Positions 1 through 12,779 are shown, counted from the stretch's first letter. The stretch: 64,000 bases of DNA from Timema cristinae (GCA_039000515.1 JBCFYV010009882.1:58768277-58832276); one strand, 5' to 3'. Notes: generated by a model not told the origin, from the sequence alone. Made by a program: numbers and translations.

Positions 1-760
1 TGTTGAAACCTATGAGTTTATCAGGTTACCTGTGTTTGAATCTTATATACTGGAATATATCAGGCAGTATTAAACAATTTGGTAATAAATAAATAGTTTT
101 AATAATCGAAGCTCAATTCAAAATATGTTCTTGCCTTCACAGAAATGATTTTTTTCCTAAGACATTTATCTCCAAGACATAATTAAATTTCTTAAATTAA
201 TCTCTATTATACAATCGTACTCTTTAGAGTAAATAAACTATTGGCCATCAGTCACTTTAACTAAATAACTCAAGGGAACGAGAAGTGTTTCATTAATCTT
301 AAATAGGCGTATAAACCAAAGGGCTAGTAAGACACGATGCTAAGAAAATCCCTTTAATAATTTAATTCAAAATTTAATGTTGAAAATATGAGAAAATAAA
401 TCATGAAATGGATATTTTCAGGGAATCCTAGCGAGATTGAAATCTTGTCAACTGAGGTATAATCAGACGTGCTAGCCTTTCACCTAGAGCTGTCGGTGAT
501 CGAATTATCTCTACTTTAGACATGACTACATTTGAATAATTTTATAATTTTAATTAGGGTGCAAAAATTAATTTTAGCTAAAACATGAAAATTGTGGCTG
601 TGCCTTCATTTGTTATTTTCCCATATTGTTTGCCTTAAATGAAATGAAATATTGACTTTTGATTAATTTTAAGTAAACACACTGAATATTTCCTATATGA
701 CAATACAATCAAAGGATATTTCTCGACCTATCTTGAACTCCACCAATATGTATCTTTCGC
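1..760. other. AT-rich intergenic/intronic DNA, nothing recognised
   Basis: No coding similarity, no tRNA-like box B and no tandem structure seen. If the window is one gene, this is part of the intron upstream of the cut exon. Confidence 0.4.
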
Positions 761-761
761 A

Positions 762-1060
762 GATGGGACCGAGTGGTCTAAGGCGTTCTGGTTTTAGTTA
801 AACGTCTTTACCTGGGGAGATAAGGATGAGGAAGATAGTTCAGCCTCATAATCGTGGGGAGAAAATGGCAAAACTACAACGTTAAATCAAATTCGAACAA
901 CCATACTTATTGCATTTGGCCAAAATTTGAGTTTTAATCTTCCAATCTCCGCCTCACACATCATACCAAATGATTACTATTGTGGGTATTTATGTCTAAG
1001 GCATTTCCCTGATCACCTCTGGCATGGAGTGGTAGGGATGTTAGTGCTCAAATACCACCA
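762..1060 (+). repeat. Decayed tRNA-head SINE relic
   Basis: The stretch gatgggaccgagtggtctaa then ggcgttc resembles the head of the SINE A family (box A-like), and gtgggtatttatgtctaagg repeats a similar motif further on. The body and tail cannot be aligned confidently, so this is a weak call. Confidence 0.3.
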
Positions 1061-1571
1061 AATGCACTGAGGATATTTTCCGCTAATGATTTTTATTTTG
1101 ACTTTTCCCTTCTCTTTCCGTGACAATTCATATGCATTACATACCATTTATCCACATCATGTATACCGCTTTGACTGAGTCGTTGTGTTAAATGTACTAT
1201 TAATACGGTGGCGACTCCCCAACAAGTTTATTACTAACGCATTCTAATATATTCCCAAGTGCTTTACGATATTTTATCATAGATATAACAAATAATTGCA
1301 TTTCTCAACAATAGTACGACTATCTGGTTAAGTTAAACTAATATTTCCAGTAATTGGGATTGAGACAGCTACGATAGGCATTCAAAATGGTTGCACGTGT
1401 TTGATTGCCTACACGCTTAATATCTTGATATCTTAAGGGTCATATATTTATATTCGCAATATAATATTAAAATTAGTGACCGATGACTTTGCGTGGGCAG
1501 TATAGTTAAACTATCAGCTTCCTATTTACCTACTAGATTTTTTGTGTGTGTGGTTTCATACAAATGAGTAA

Positions 1572-1700
1572 AGGGTCCCTCACCTGGCTGGATCACGAAC
1601 CCGTGTCCAAAGAACGCAATTAGTCCACACACTTCCACATACTGCGCATGCGATGCCAATTAGTCGCCTACCTCTCAGAACGTTACCTATATACACTTTA
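1572..1700 (-). repeat. tRNA-like SINE head relic, minus strand
   Basis: On the minus strand a box-B-like GGACACGGGTTCGTGATCC lies about 60 bases after a box-A-like gtaggcgactaattggc. It lacks the tail shared by the A and B families, so it belongs to another SINE family or is a decayed tRNA pseudogene. Confidence 0.4.
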
Positions 1701-2382
1701 TATAGTGGTCGGGCCCGTATGTCTAGGGGGAGGGGAGGGGGGGTCACAGACCCGCATGTTACACACATGAAAAAATGGGGGGAGGAGTGAATGGTTCGTC
1801 TGGACTGTGGCGATGACTAGCTGCCTTCATCATGATACATATGATATTCCTCCCATGATCGAATAAGCAAATATCATCTGGATATCAACAAAAATGGTAT
1901 TATCACCTAAAGAGGGTCCCTCTATATATTGCAGTATAGGCGCTTTTGGACACTTACCATCTCGTTCAAGCCAATAATAGGTCTAGCCGTTAGCAGTTCC
2001 TTTTTCCACGACAGGCCTAGCCAGCCGGTAGTGGAAAACAGGTCTATATGGCTTGATTAAAAAACTGACCCAGGCCACAGGCTGGAAACAGTAATGTATG
2101 TAAAAAAAATTCAATTAACAACTATGAGTTTAAAGAAAAAAATGAAAATTTGTAATACCACTTGAAATAATTAAAGTAAAACATGAAATATTTTACTTTA
2201 CTACGTCAGAGAAAAGAACAGAATAGTTCCAATATATGTATGAAAATTGCAATAATTGTTCTATAGCGCCCACCCACTCAATTTTAACTTTTAGGTTGAG
2301 TTGGTTTGTACCGCTGAAGACGAGTAGTGTCAGCTTATCCCGAACACATAATAATTTATTATGTGGTTTATATGTAAAATTA

Positions 2383-2415
<33 letters not shown>

Positions 2416-2427
2416 ATATATATATAG
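2383..2427. repeat. (AT)n microsatellite
   Basis: About 45 bases of alternating AT with one small interruption, able to fold on itself. It is the reason short open frames appear here on the plus strand. Confidence 0.9.
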
Positions 2428-3885
2428 GGAACGTGAGAAAAGGCCAGTGCTTTTACAATTATTTTGATAGAAAAACATGTTTTTGGTCAAAATTATTTAA
2501 AATATTGCTTCAGTATAAATATAGAATTTAGTTCTCTTCACATGGTGACCTCATCCTTTTTTGAATATAATAATGTCAAGGGCATCCAGGAATTTAATAT
2601 AACCTTTTCATTTCATTAAAAAATATGTCATTTAATGTCACTGTGCTCATGACAAATATTTATTAACAGCTACTGTTGATATCACCATGTGAGGAAAATT
2701 AAAATCTATGTTTGTACTGAAGCCATATTTTATCTATCTTGGCCAAGAAGTTTTACTATACAAATTGCAAAAACACTTGCCTTATCTCGAATTCCTTAAC
2801 CTCCCTCAACACCTGAGGTCCGTGGATATAATTAACAGTTATAACATACACATCAGTGGGTACGTGGACGGGGGAGTTAAAGTGTATCCATTCGGACTGG
2901 TCTCTATTCCAACATTTCTCAAGCAAAAAACCTTAATTAAAACTTGATCTTGCATCCACAAATAGTCTAAATTTGTATACTGAAGTCTGATAAAATACCA
3001 AAGTCCCCCTGATCGTATTATTAATTCAGAAAATGACCGTCAGAGGGCAGCATAAACACCAAACAGAAATAATTTAAAAAGATGTTGACGCTTTTTAATA
3101 CCCTAAATGTCTACTAGAGTGCAGAAAGATCGTTTCAATTGGAATAACTGCTTGATTGATGTCTATTAGAGTGTAAAAATACACTATGAAACTAAAAGGC
3201 TGAAACGATTTTCTTCGAATATTTTTAATTAGTAGTATTTTCATAATTTTATATAACTGTATAAATAAAGGGCTGGAAATAAAAATGTAGGGTACTTTTA
3301 CGTAAAGATATCCCAAAATAAATTTTGTCCTCATATCTTGTAACGCATATTATTTTTGACCTATAAATCAATAGATTATATAATCTGCTGGTTGATATAT
3401 GAGTAATATTGCGTTATATTGGTTCTCATTTCACGTAATAATTTTGCTCTCATCTTAATTTTATTATTTAACTTGACAGGTGACTGAATTGTTTGAGTTA
3501 ATAACTATGTCCATCAATTAATAAAATATTCCATTTATATTTAAAGAAAACTTTAGTCATCGAGTTGTCAAAGTGTGCAATTGTGTACATAGGCATCAAG
3601 TTATGCCTAAGCTATACAGGTAATACATACTTGTTAAGAGTTGTAACTACCACCAATTTAAAGGAGATTTAAATAATTACGGTCTTATTATTTATTCTCT
3701 TTCATATTAAAAACTAAAATATTCGAGGTACATAGGCCTACAAGTACAATAAAGGAGGAATGCAAACTATTGGTATATTAAATTTGCCACTTTGAGAATT
3801 AACACAGATTCTTCCATTAACAGCTCTACTATTGGTCTATATGTCTTTCTTTTATCACCACCACGGATCAATAACCATTAGAATT
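2428..3885. other. AT-rich DNA, nothing recognised
   Basis: Two short open frames (2708-2947 +, 3095-3334 -) have compositions expected from AT-rich DNA and show no motif. No repeats are recognised. Confidence 0.4.
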
Positions 3886-3887
3886 AT

Positions 3888-4080
3888 GCACATATACCAA
3901 TTACGTTAATGTACTATGGGTGAGGATGATTTAAATTAGAATAAGTTTACCCTCATTTTCATGGAAGGAGAGTTGAAAACTATATATGAAAAGCCACCCT
4001 CAGTAAACCCAACCGGGATTTGAATCCCGATATACCTGACAGTGAAACCACTCTATTGCCAGAGTAATGCCTTAAAATAT
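3888..4080 (-). repeat. SINE A copy, decayed, minus strand
   Basis: Minus-strand match to the A family: box B CGGGATTTCAAATCCCGG-like sequence around 4012-4032, the conserved TGAGGGTGGCTTTTC body and the AATGAGGGTAAACTTATTC segment. The shared tail is mostly lost at the left end. Its head lies about 40 bases from the SINE B insertion at 4132. Confidence 0.65.
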
Positions 4081-4131
4081 TAGACCCCTGAAACGGGTAA
4101 TGATTTATGTATACATTCTTTAAAAGCTCAT

Positions 4132-4420
4132 GGTGACCTGGTGGTCTAGGGGTAAGGTGTCAGACTTCTGTGCTGGCGGCCGGGGCTAAATCCTCGGTCC
4201 CGGCACAGATTTATCTGATTTCCAAACCCTTCCTACACCTCTGACAAGACTTCTTGTGAATGTGTGGAATGCCAGGCCACCACCGTGGTTCGGATTCCAC
4301 GTTAAACTGTAGGTCCTTCATTTCATCTCACAATCACCTTACCATTACACATTAGCATAAGTGCGTATAACCCGAATGGGTAGTAAGACGCAGTGCTAAT
4401 AATAATAATAATAATAATAA
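4132..4420 (+). repeat. SINE B, full length, with 13-bp target-site duplication
   Basis: A tRNA-like head (box A TGGTCTAGGGGTAAGG; box B GGGGCTAAATCCTCG) is followed by the B-specific body (gacaagacttcttgtgaatg, then ggttcggattccacg) and the tail shared with SINE A (gcgtataacccgaatgggta, gtaagacgcagtgcta). It ends in (AAT)n. The 13-bp flanking duplication tttaaaagctcat is seen at 4119-4131 and 4421-4433, which fixes both ends and shows LINE-type retrotransposition. Confidence 0.93.
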
Positions 4421-4799
4421 TTTAAAAGCTCATCTGAAAATTGTAATGATTAGGGGCATCTAGAATAAATGAGCTTTGGCTGTTTCCTCTCTATAATCAT
4501 CAAGTAAATTATTTGGTGTATGTAATTTAAAATTAAATATATTTTTCATCTGATAGACTAAAATAATTTGCATGTTAAGCTTTGTAGATGCTAACTCTCG
4601 GCAGTTAATAATAGACAGAAAATTTTTCTTATGGCTAAATTAATGATGAGATAGTATACCCAGTAAGCAGAAGGAGGGAGCAAAGGATTTTAAATAATGG
4701 CGTAATTAAAGTAGCTGCTGCTAGGCTGCAATCTTTGTTACATTTGTTTACATTATATTAAAATAAAATCACAAAAAATGTGGGGTTTTTTTTTTTGCT

Positions 4800-5480
4800 A
4801 GCTACCATCTCACCCCTCAGAGAAAGGAAGTATTGTGATCGACAAAAATTCGAATTCAAGATTTGGTTGGATGTCGATATATGACCCCCTGAACAATAAA
4901 AATATTTTTTTTTGCAATGCTGTCTGTCAGTCTGTTACTAGTACTAGAGCCGAAACTATTTTACCAATCAGGCTAAGCCCTGTTAGCAAGGGCTTTCTTA
5001 AGATACCTCACAGAGATTTTTGAAACTATCTATATAACTTTAAAATTAAGGGGAGTTTACTTAAGGGTGAAAAGAGAAATATCGATTCGCTCAAAATAAG
5101 CTCAAACAGTTTTGATTAATACTCGTACCCACGCACTGTTTAACATTACAAGCAAAATATCGCATCTCCTTATCACTTAAAAATTACTTTTAGGGTATTT
5201 CATATAGGCAGAAATTTCCTAATTTGATCTTGTAGCTCCACGATTCTCTTAGATAATTAATTGCATATCATTGAAATGTTGTGGGACTCTTAAAAAAGAG
5301 CAACTTTCATTTGAAATTTTATTTTTTAAGATCAATATTTACCAAGCTATAGGTAAATCGATTTTTTTAATAGAGCTTTGGGAAATGAGGTATTTGAAAA
5401 TGCACAAGATAAATAAACAGTTTTTTTTATTAATATATATTATTATTTCTATAAAACTTATGGTGAATTGCGATGTACTT
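4800..5480 (+). repeat. Unclassified dispersed repeat, copy 1
   Basis: Shares ordered blocks with 12780-13260: gccgaaactattttaccaat, a gtttacttaa(a/g)(t/g)g segment, and atatcattg(g/a)aa(a/t)gttgtgg. The order and spacing are the same, so both are copies of one family. No coding capacity or ends are evident. It could be a LINE 3' region or a non-autonomous DNA element. Confidence 0.6.
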
Positions 5481-5519
5481 TTTTTCATTATGTGTCTATA
5501 ACACTCTCAAATATTTTGT

Positions 5520-5625
5520 GGTCTTACATCTTAGATGAGTTGGTAACGTGTCTAGCTACTGAGCTAAGGGTTTCGGGTTCGAGTCACGCCATGGCTGAAA
5601 AGTTTATAATTGGTAAAATGTGTTT
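5520..5625 (+). repeat. tRNA-like SINE head relic
   Basis: Box-A-like gatgagttggtaacgtgtc is followed 30 bases later by box-B-like tttcgggttcgagtcacgcc. There is no intact cloverleaf and no A/B-type tail, so I read it as a SINE head or tRNA pseudogene, not a functional tRNA. Confidence 0.45.
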
Positions 5626-6059
5626 TCCCCTTTCACAATGATAAGTTAACGGCCGAAGTCTGTATGTTGTATCTGCTTTAGGTTTTATTTAGTTTATATG
5701 TCGCGTGCTGATATAATCCATAGGTTCAGAAAAAACACTTTAAATCCTCACTTAAATTAAAATATGTTTTCATTTCACTTATATTATGAGTTAAAAGTAT
5801 AATAAAGTAAGATAAATAAGCGAGAAAGTATGTGTGGTGCACCGTACCATTTATTTTTATTTGTGAAACAACATGTTTAATATTCGGAAACAGGAATTCG
5901 TGTGGTATTGGTAATCTTTTATTAGAAATATACGCTCAACAATATGTTTAGTAAAATAAAAATTTACATTTTATTCCCCCACGTCTCACCACTCATTCTG
6001 GTTATTAGCATCATATTAATTGCATTAGTAGAGTAGGAATATGTAAATAAACTCTTAGA

Positions 6060-6165
6060 CCAATTGTACCCAAATTTGCGTGGTGTAAAAGAGAGATACT
6101 ATTTAGGGCAAGAGACCCTTAACACACCCAACCGGGATTTGAAAATCATTCATCCCGTTATTAGA
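6060..6165 (-). repeat. SINE A fragment, minus strand
   Basis: Keeps only the middle of the family: the caaatttgcgtgg block, the gagaccc..acacccaaccgggatttga box B block and cccgttatt. Head and tail are gone. Confidence 0.45.
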
Positions 6166-6764
6166 AATTCAGTAAATTGAAAAAGTGATGCAAAAGATCC
6201 TTCGATCATCGGAGTGGGAAAAAATTAATCACTTATTAAGTAAACACCAAATTTGTTTGCTACTATTTTAAATCAGAGAACTTCAGGGCTGAATGTGGCA
6301 CACAGAACATATGTATTCATCTCCCCAACTTTACATAAATTCACTAAAAATGTTAACATTGTAGAATAAGAGATTTTCTTAGTAAGCAGGAAAAGGTAAT
6401 TGTTTACTTTAAAATGTATGGACATGGTCCAATATAAGGACTCAATGAAGTATCTTTTACAACAGTTTTAATATTAAAATAATTGTGTACCAGATAAAAC
6501 CATCTTATTTACACAAGCAATTTTGCTGCATTCTAGTACACGTGTGGTGAGTTAAAGAGTCAACCATTTTTGGATAACTTTTGTTTTGTGTTTCTGCATC
6601 CTCTTAGTTGCTAAACTATTAGTACGACCACAATTTATTCTGCCCTTTATCAGACTTAAACATACAAATTAGACTTTGTGGATACAATTCCGAATCTTCA
6701 TTAAGGCTGCTTCTTTGAGAAATGTCAAAATGGAAATCATTTCTTGTGGATAATATTCAGTTGT

Positions 6765-6925
6765 CTCACGTGTACTAAGACGTCAATCATTCAGTCTGGT
6801 TTTTCCGTGATGGGGTGGTGGGGGTTCGAATACCTGTCGGATGTATGGAGGGTGTTTTTACCTAAATGTTGGTAAATTTAATCTAAATTCTACCTTACTC
6901 ATCCCTATCACATAAGAGTAATTAA
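6765..6925 (+). repeat. SINE A copy, decayed
   Basis: Recognisable box B (gtgggggttcgaatacctgt), the cggatgtatggagggtgtttttacctaaat body and the ctaccttactcatccctatc segment before the tail. The head is mutated and the terminal tail is lost. Confidence 0.55.
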
Positions 6926-7339
6926 ATGTGTATCTCCTCGACGAGTAGTAGAATATGGTACAAAAAACAAAAGTCATAACTATGAGGTTAACTACGCCAC
7001 AAACCCACGTCATCTAAGTCCTTATAAAAATACATTAAAACTTGCATAGTTTAAAAACTTATCCAGCAAGACATTACTTAGTTAAATAATTACACCCCAT
7101 TAAATAACATTATTTTCTAATTCATAAGATAGATTGTATTCATATTGTATAAATTATATAAATTATTAAGTAACCTTATTTAGAGTTATAAATATTTGTT
7201 GAGGAATAATATTAATTCAAGTCTAAAACATCGCCTGTTTCATTCTTAGTCATCGTCAAAATATCTTCATTGGCATTTTATTCCGAATGAAATGACATCA
7301 CTGCCTAAATGGTCTCTCGCTTAAGACACTTATCTTTTT

Positions 7340-7640
7340 TTAACCATCTCTTTTTTTTCCTTTTTTTTTTTTTTTTTTTTTGCTAAACTCAAGCCAGTAA
7401 GAACGATAGGGTGGCATCTGACTAAAGTAATTCTATCTGTTAATTTCATTAATCCGCCAGCATTGACTCATTGGAGCGAAGAAACGAAAGAGAGAAAAGG
7501 GAAAGGTAGGCAAAAAAGGGAAGGGGTACAAGAGGGAATGAAATAAAGGGCAGCAATTGGTTGAGAGGAAAGTGTACAAAGAAGAACGCCGGAAAATAAA
7601 GAGAAAGCCTTTAGAACAAAGTTTGGCAGGTGCTAGTATC
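7340..7640. other. Poly-T tract followed by purine-rich DNA
   Basis: A run of about 20 T (7361-7381) is followed by a purine-biased stretch (gagcgaagaaacgaaagaga and similar). No element ends or coding similarity were seen. Confidence 0.5.
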
Positions 7641-8379
7641 CATTAGATCACTGCACTTCTTCAAGGCGAGGGTATTTCGATCTGATTCTAGTGCACCTTC
7701 ACACCACTATGAAACTATTTGAAGCCTCCAGGTACTAATAGAACGAGACTGGTAGCACTAGGAGCGCTCATACCTCTCCAGACCTTGATCCAGGAATTGG
7801 ATACCGATTCCCTTTAGATATTTAGATCCAGTTCGAAATAGGTATTAAATTAAAATACATTTGTATGAAGCTTGGACTCAAAATTGTTTATTTGCTTAGC
7901 TATCACAAATTTACATTAACTCTAAATAATTAGTAAGCTAGCATTTGTGTGTTCCAAATGATGTCAAACTATACCACTTTTAAATTGAAATAAATGAGTT
8001 GTTAGAGTTCAATTTCCAAGTGGTTGTCCATTTTAATACGTGTATTCAAAATACATAGTTATACAGAAAACAATATTATGACCATTAAAGTCAACAGTCC
8101 AGGTTTCCCATTTAGGGGATGGGGGCGAGGAAACTAGCATTTACAGTTTGTAGAGTGAGAAATATTGTGAGAAATATTGGAATAATCAACTCAACTATAT
8201 ATGGAGCTATAATTTTAGCATGACTCTTTCATCAACGGTAATACAGTCTATTATCAGGGTATTGGCATAAATAATGTGACTAACATTGCAGGACTCAGAT
8301 TTATCATGACCAGGATATTAGTTAAGTTTACAAGTACTAATTTCATATTTCTCTTTGATAATAATCACAGACTGTATTA

Positions 8380-9140
8380 ATACTAACTGCAATAGCCAAA
8401 ACTTGGTGGTTGACAGTAGTCTAGACCCTAAGAAAAAGAAGAATAGAAGAGAAAACCGAGTCGAGTAGAGCCTAGCCTAGAGTTTCGGGTCCTGGTGTCA
8501 TCGGCGTCAAAGCAAGAAGGGTTTGCGGGAGGGTGCCGAGCTCGCCCACTAAAGACATCGGTTTTGATGCCACCACCGCTACTATTACTGGTGCTGCTCT
8601 CTGTTGATATTCACCAGAACTAGAAGAGGCCCCTTTAATAATTTTTTTTCTCGTTTTACCCTCTCTTAGTTACAGGAGTAAAACAGAAAACGGGAAATGA
8701 AAAGAGGATGTTAATTTGAACTTCGTTTTCGATATCGAAAGGATTCGTTCGCTCGGAACCGGTACGAGATCGGAATTGCGGAAGGGTAGGGAGTAGGTAG
8801 GATAGTAAAGGTGCGGTGGGGAGGTAAAAGTGGTTTGGCAGATCGGAAAAGGGACTAAAGGGAAGGAAAAGAGCTGGGTTTATATGAAGGGGGGAGCCTG
8901 TAGAAAAGAGGGGGGAGGGGGGTTGAAGCTGAGGATATAGAGATGTTGTGTGTTTGTGTGTGTGGGAGGGAGAGGGGTAGGGGTTGAGCACGATGGGTAG
9001 AAAAGGGTTTTTGGAGGGTGAGAAAGGGGTTAGTGTAAAAGGAGGTCTCAGTGATATAGAGGGGGAGGACTAATTAGTTATCAAAGGGGTTTTCCTGGTT
9101 GGTGGTGTTGTCGTCAGAGGCTTCAGGGAATCTGAAGTCC
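8380..9140. other. GC/purine-richer island in AT-rich DNA
   Basis: Composition shifts sharply: 8480-8640 is mixed GC-rich (cggcgtcaaagcaagaaggg, then gccgagctcgcccac), and 8640-9070 is G-rich on the plus strand. None of the repeat families in the window match here. A minus-strand open frame at 8656-8991 is proline/serine-rich because of the composition and shows no domain. It could be a regulatory block, an untranslated exon or a decayed element. Confidence 0.35.
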
Positions 9141-9529
9141 TGGTGGGTGTACAGTCTAGAACACGGACAATGTCATCTTACTGACGCCTGTACCATTGGC
9201 TTGACTGTTACATTGTCTCAAGTGATCAGAATTTGTTTCCCAAGGGATTCGCACTATCGATCAGTGTTATATTTAATATTCAGAGAAAGGCTCGTGTATT
9301 AGTAATTACTATGAATAAACGATATTATCTCCGTATAGTAATTATTATTTATAGACAGGTTTTAAAATATGGCTTTTGACTAATTTTTTATTTTTCAATT
9401 TTCTTGTGTTTTTTTGGTACACCACGTTTTACTTTCCATTAGGGCTATATGCCTTTTTACACGATTGGTGTAAGGATAAAGAAGGTAGCATTGATATAAG
9501 AATGTATAGGCATTTTCTTGGAGGAAGAT

Positions 9530-9645
9530 TCTCAAACAAATGTTAACAAAAACACCTCCAGTAACCCTACTAGGATTCAAACCACAATCTCCCAGTCAAA
9601 ATTAATCTAGTCTAATAGGAAAGTGACACCCTAGGCCACGTTATC
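9530..9645 (-). repeat. SINE A fragment, minus strand
   Basis: The blocks aacacctccagtaaccctac, aggattcaaaccacaatctc and gtcaaaattaatctagtcta match the antisense box B and head of the A family; the tail is absent. Confidence 0.5.
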
Positions 9646-9689
9646 ACATCTGGACAATTTATTTTAAATATTTTATTAGTTAACTAACT

Positions 9690-9960
9690 TTTTGACTGAG
9701 CATGGATGTATTCTGATTTAACTTGACCATTTGGCATTTCGTCTGTCTGTGACGTCGTCAGGATGTTTATTTCTCGATAACTATCAAATTGCGTCGACCA
9801 ATTTTAGTTAAATTTGGCAAGGACATTCTTTGAACTTAGCCAGAACAAAGTATGTACAGTATGGGGTTTTTAGATCTGGTTATTCATTTAAAGATGGTGG
9901 CCGCTCAAAAGATTTTTCGTTTAGTATCTCAACTCAAAAGTAATTTGAATATAAAATTCT
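9690..9960. repeat. Probable dispersed-repeat relic
   Basis: Contains cgtctgtctgtgacgtcgtc and aaagatggtggccgctcaaa, a style of sequence that I associate with old interspersed repeats in invertebrates. There is no second copy in the window, so the call is tentative. Confidence 0.3.
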
Positions 9961-10190
9961 CAGCATTCGATCGAGTACCTAAGACAAATATATATTAATT
10001 TTTTACATATATTGCGAGACTGGCCTCTTAAACCTCGTGGACAGCGGTTATTCTCTTTGAATAAATGTAAGCCTACTGCCAAATCTAATAAAATTGATTT
10101 TCTGTCTAACTTGAACATAAAGTATGTATTTGGATGGTCCAAATTTGAATAATTTATTTCATTAGGCCTAATAAACAAAAGAAAAATTTA

Positions 10191-10451
10191 CCTGCTTTGG
10201 TGTCCGCGTGGTCTAACGCGCTACTCTCGCAGTAGACTAGACTGCCGATGATGGGGAGATCGAGTTTCGAATCTTGGTCGGGTGTATTGAGGGTGGTTTT
10301 TCATACATGAATTAACACTCTCCCTCTATGCAAATGCGGGTACACTTCCAATAAATAAAACCTTCCTTATTCTTAAAACCATTAGCGTAGTTAGTACATA
10401 TAAGTATAATCCAAACGGGTAGTAAGACGCGATGCTAAAAAAAAAAAAATG
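10191..10451 (+). repeat. SINE A, near full length, A-rich tail
   Basis: Begins cctgctttggtgtccgcg, with head gtggtctaacgcgctactc, box B gatcgagtttcgaatcttgg, body gagggtggtttttc and the tail ccaaacgggtagtaagacgc then gatgctaaaaa. The 3' end is poly-A here and not (ATT)n, so tails vary within the family. Confidence 0.85.
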
Positions 10452-10920
10452 AGTATAACACTCCGCATCGATGGGCATGGGGACTAAACGTCAAGCTCGT
10501 ATAATCTTCTTTCTCAGAGATGGAAATGCAGAGCTTTGAAACCCAACTGGGTGTATATAGGATGGTTTTATATTATCACTTAAAGTAGATTTATTTTAGG
10601 ACAATGTATCTAATTAAACCAGGGTACCTAGTCTCTTAACTTAGATTTATTTAAGAAACAATTAGAAACTAATCAGGGGACCTTCACTTGATGTTTTATC
10701 TCCATCATGGCAATCTATAAGCAAACATTTCATTGCTCAATGTATTTGCTAAGCTATCACAGGGCAAATATAAACGCAAGGTATACATCCATTACGGGGG
10801 TTACCGGCTTGGGTTTTAAGGAATTAGTTTGAGAATTCATCCTTTGCAATATATATTAACCACGCAGCAGCGTGTATTTCGTCCACCCCCTGTACATCAC
10901 GTGGAGTTTCATGTGGGTTA

Positions 10921-10933
10921 AGGGGGGGGGGGG
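10921..10933 (+). repeat. Poly-G run
   Basis: A run of 13 G, unusual in this AT-rich setting. It is prone to length error in sequencing and could form a G-rich structure. Confidence 0.8.
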
Positions 10934-11129
10934 GCTGTATATTGCTCCAAGGGGCTACCTCATATATTTTCATTTTGAAGAAGCAGTTATAGCTACGCTA
11001 TCAGCATCTTTACGCAACAGCTATGGACAAGTTGTGTGTTACATAGGGAATTTCGACTAAATAAATAATTGATATTCACCTGCTCTGCTTAAAACAATTT
11101 CTGTAATTTAACAAGTAGTTAATTAAATG

Positions 11130-11253
11130 CATATTGCGTATAACCTGAAACGGTAGTAAAACACGGGACTAAAGAAAATTAAATTAAATTAAATGAATAT
11201 ATCCTGAACCGGTAGTAAGACACGGTGATAAATAAATTAATAGTTATAATAAT

Positions 11254-11297
<44 letters not shown>

Positions 11298-11300
11298 GAG
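11130..11300 (+). repeat. Two SINE tail remnants followed by (AAT)n
   Basis: Two successive decayed shared tails, cgtataacctgaaacggtag (about 11139) and atatcctgaaccggtagtaa (about 11200), are followed by an (AAT)n array to about 11296. They appear to be 5'-truncated insertions or remnants of tails only. Confidence 0.6.
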
Positions 11301-11694
11301 TTAATTAAATTACTACTAAGGATAGTATTAATTTTTTCAATAAGATATATAAAAGAAAAATGTTTGTGCTGTGCAAAAGATTGACATTTCCAGAATCGTA
11401 TGGATTGGAGATAGTAAACTTTAACTAGGCCTGTGATTATTAATATTGAAATAAGTGACATTATTACACGATTGTCAATTCGGTTATTATGATAAAAATT
11501 TGTAGTGGTTAATTGAAGATAAGTCACCACTGGAAGATGATATGTGATATTTACTTTATTTCAGGATCCAAACATATAATAATATATCTATTATCATATT
11601 TTAAAAATATATATATAAATATAAGTGTTTATGTGCTTTATTAAATAAAACGTCCATATAAATGACTGTTTGTGTCAATCTTTATATATATAAT

Positions 11695-11739
11695 TTGGTA
11701 CCGCGTCTTAGTGCCTGTTTAGTTTAAACACATATTTAC

Positions 11740-11804
<65 letters not shown>

Positions 11805-12275
11805 GCACCGCGTCTTACTACCCATTCGGGTTATACGCACTTACGCTAATGTGTAATGGCAGGGTGATTGTGAGATGAAATGGAGGACCTACAGTTTAAC
11901 GTGGAATCCGAACCACGGTGGAGGCCTGGCATTCCCCACATTCACAAGATGTCTTGTCAGAGATGAAGGAAGGGTTTGGTAATCAGATAAATCTGTGCCG
12001 GGACTGAGGATTGAACCCTGGCCGCCAGCACAGAAGTCTGACACCTTACCTATAGGCACATATTTACTAACTACGCTAATAAATTAGAGGTAGTGAAGGT
12101 TTAATATAGAGGCAATATACCCACATTTGCATGGAGGTAGAGTGGAAAACAAATTTGAAAAAAAACAACAATACACCCAACAAGGATTCGAAGCCCAATC
12201 TCCCTGTTATCGGCAGTCTAGTATAACACGAGAGTTACGCCTTAAGCCATTCGATCACCGATGCGGGTAAGAAAA
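11695..12275 (-). repeat. SINE A, minus strand, split by a SINE B
   Basis: The tail part lies at 11695-11741 and the body and head at 12057-12275, ending accgatgcgggtaag. The body shows the antisense box B acaaggattcgaagcccaat and gagagttacgccttaagcca. The two halves are separated by the SINE B at 11742-12056, which carries a 13-bp duplication of A sequence on each side. Confidence 0.85.
11742..12056 (-). repeat. SINE B inserted in SINE A, minus strand, 13-bp TSD
   Basis: A long (ATT)n array (to about 11804) leads into the antisense shared tail (agcaccgcgtcttactaccc), the B body (aacgtggaatccgaaccacg) and the antisense head ending cagaagtctgacacc. The target duplication cacatatttacta is present at 11729-11741 and 12057-12069, inside the interrupted SINE A. 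Confidence 0.93.
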
Positions 12276-12779
12276 ACATTGTTATGTGTGTAAATTTGTT
12301 GGAATACAAGAAATGAATAAAGAATGTGGCTCAACTTTTAATTTTATATTTTTGAACTTCATTACTGTTTACTTGTCCCTTACACCGTACATTACATTGA
12401 CCATGACTTACAAGGGGAGGAGATTTTTTCTTATTCAAGCGAATTATGAATATTGAATGTGCTTTCTAAATGTATTCCCATGGTAAAATGTTTGGATTCC
12501 TAAATAGTCTAAGATGAAAATAAATGTTCATAATTACTTATTGTCTAAAGGGAAAACAAGTTTGCATTATGTTCTGTTAAAGTGAAATAGTATTGGAAAA
12601 TATTTCCCGACAAACATGCATGCGTTTAAAATTTTGACTTTCTTGATCATTTGAGTAAATCTCCAATCCTTTGATTAAACTCCACTATGAATTCAATTTT
12701 CGTTATATGTGATTATTTTGGAAGGGATGTTAAATATATATGTTTTGATTTATTTTTTAAATGTTGATTGTAAATAATT

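Noticed and set aside
8656..8991. Pro/Ser-rich 111-codon minus-strand frame
   Set aside because: Explained by G-rich composition; no domain, no splice context.
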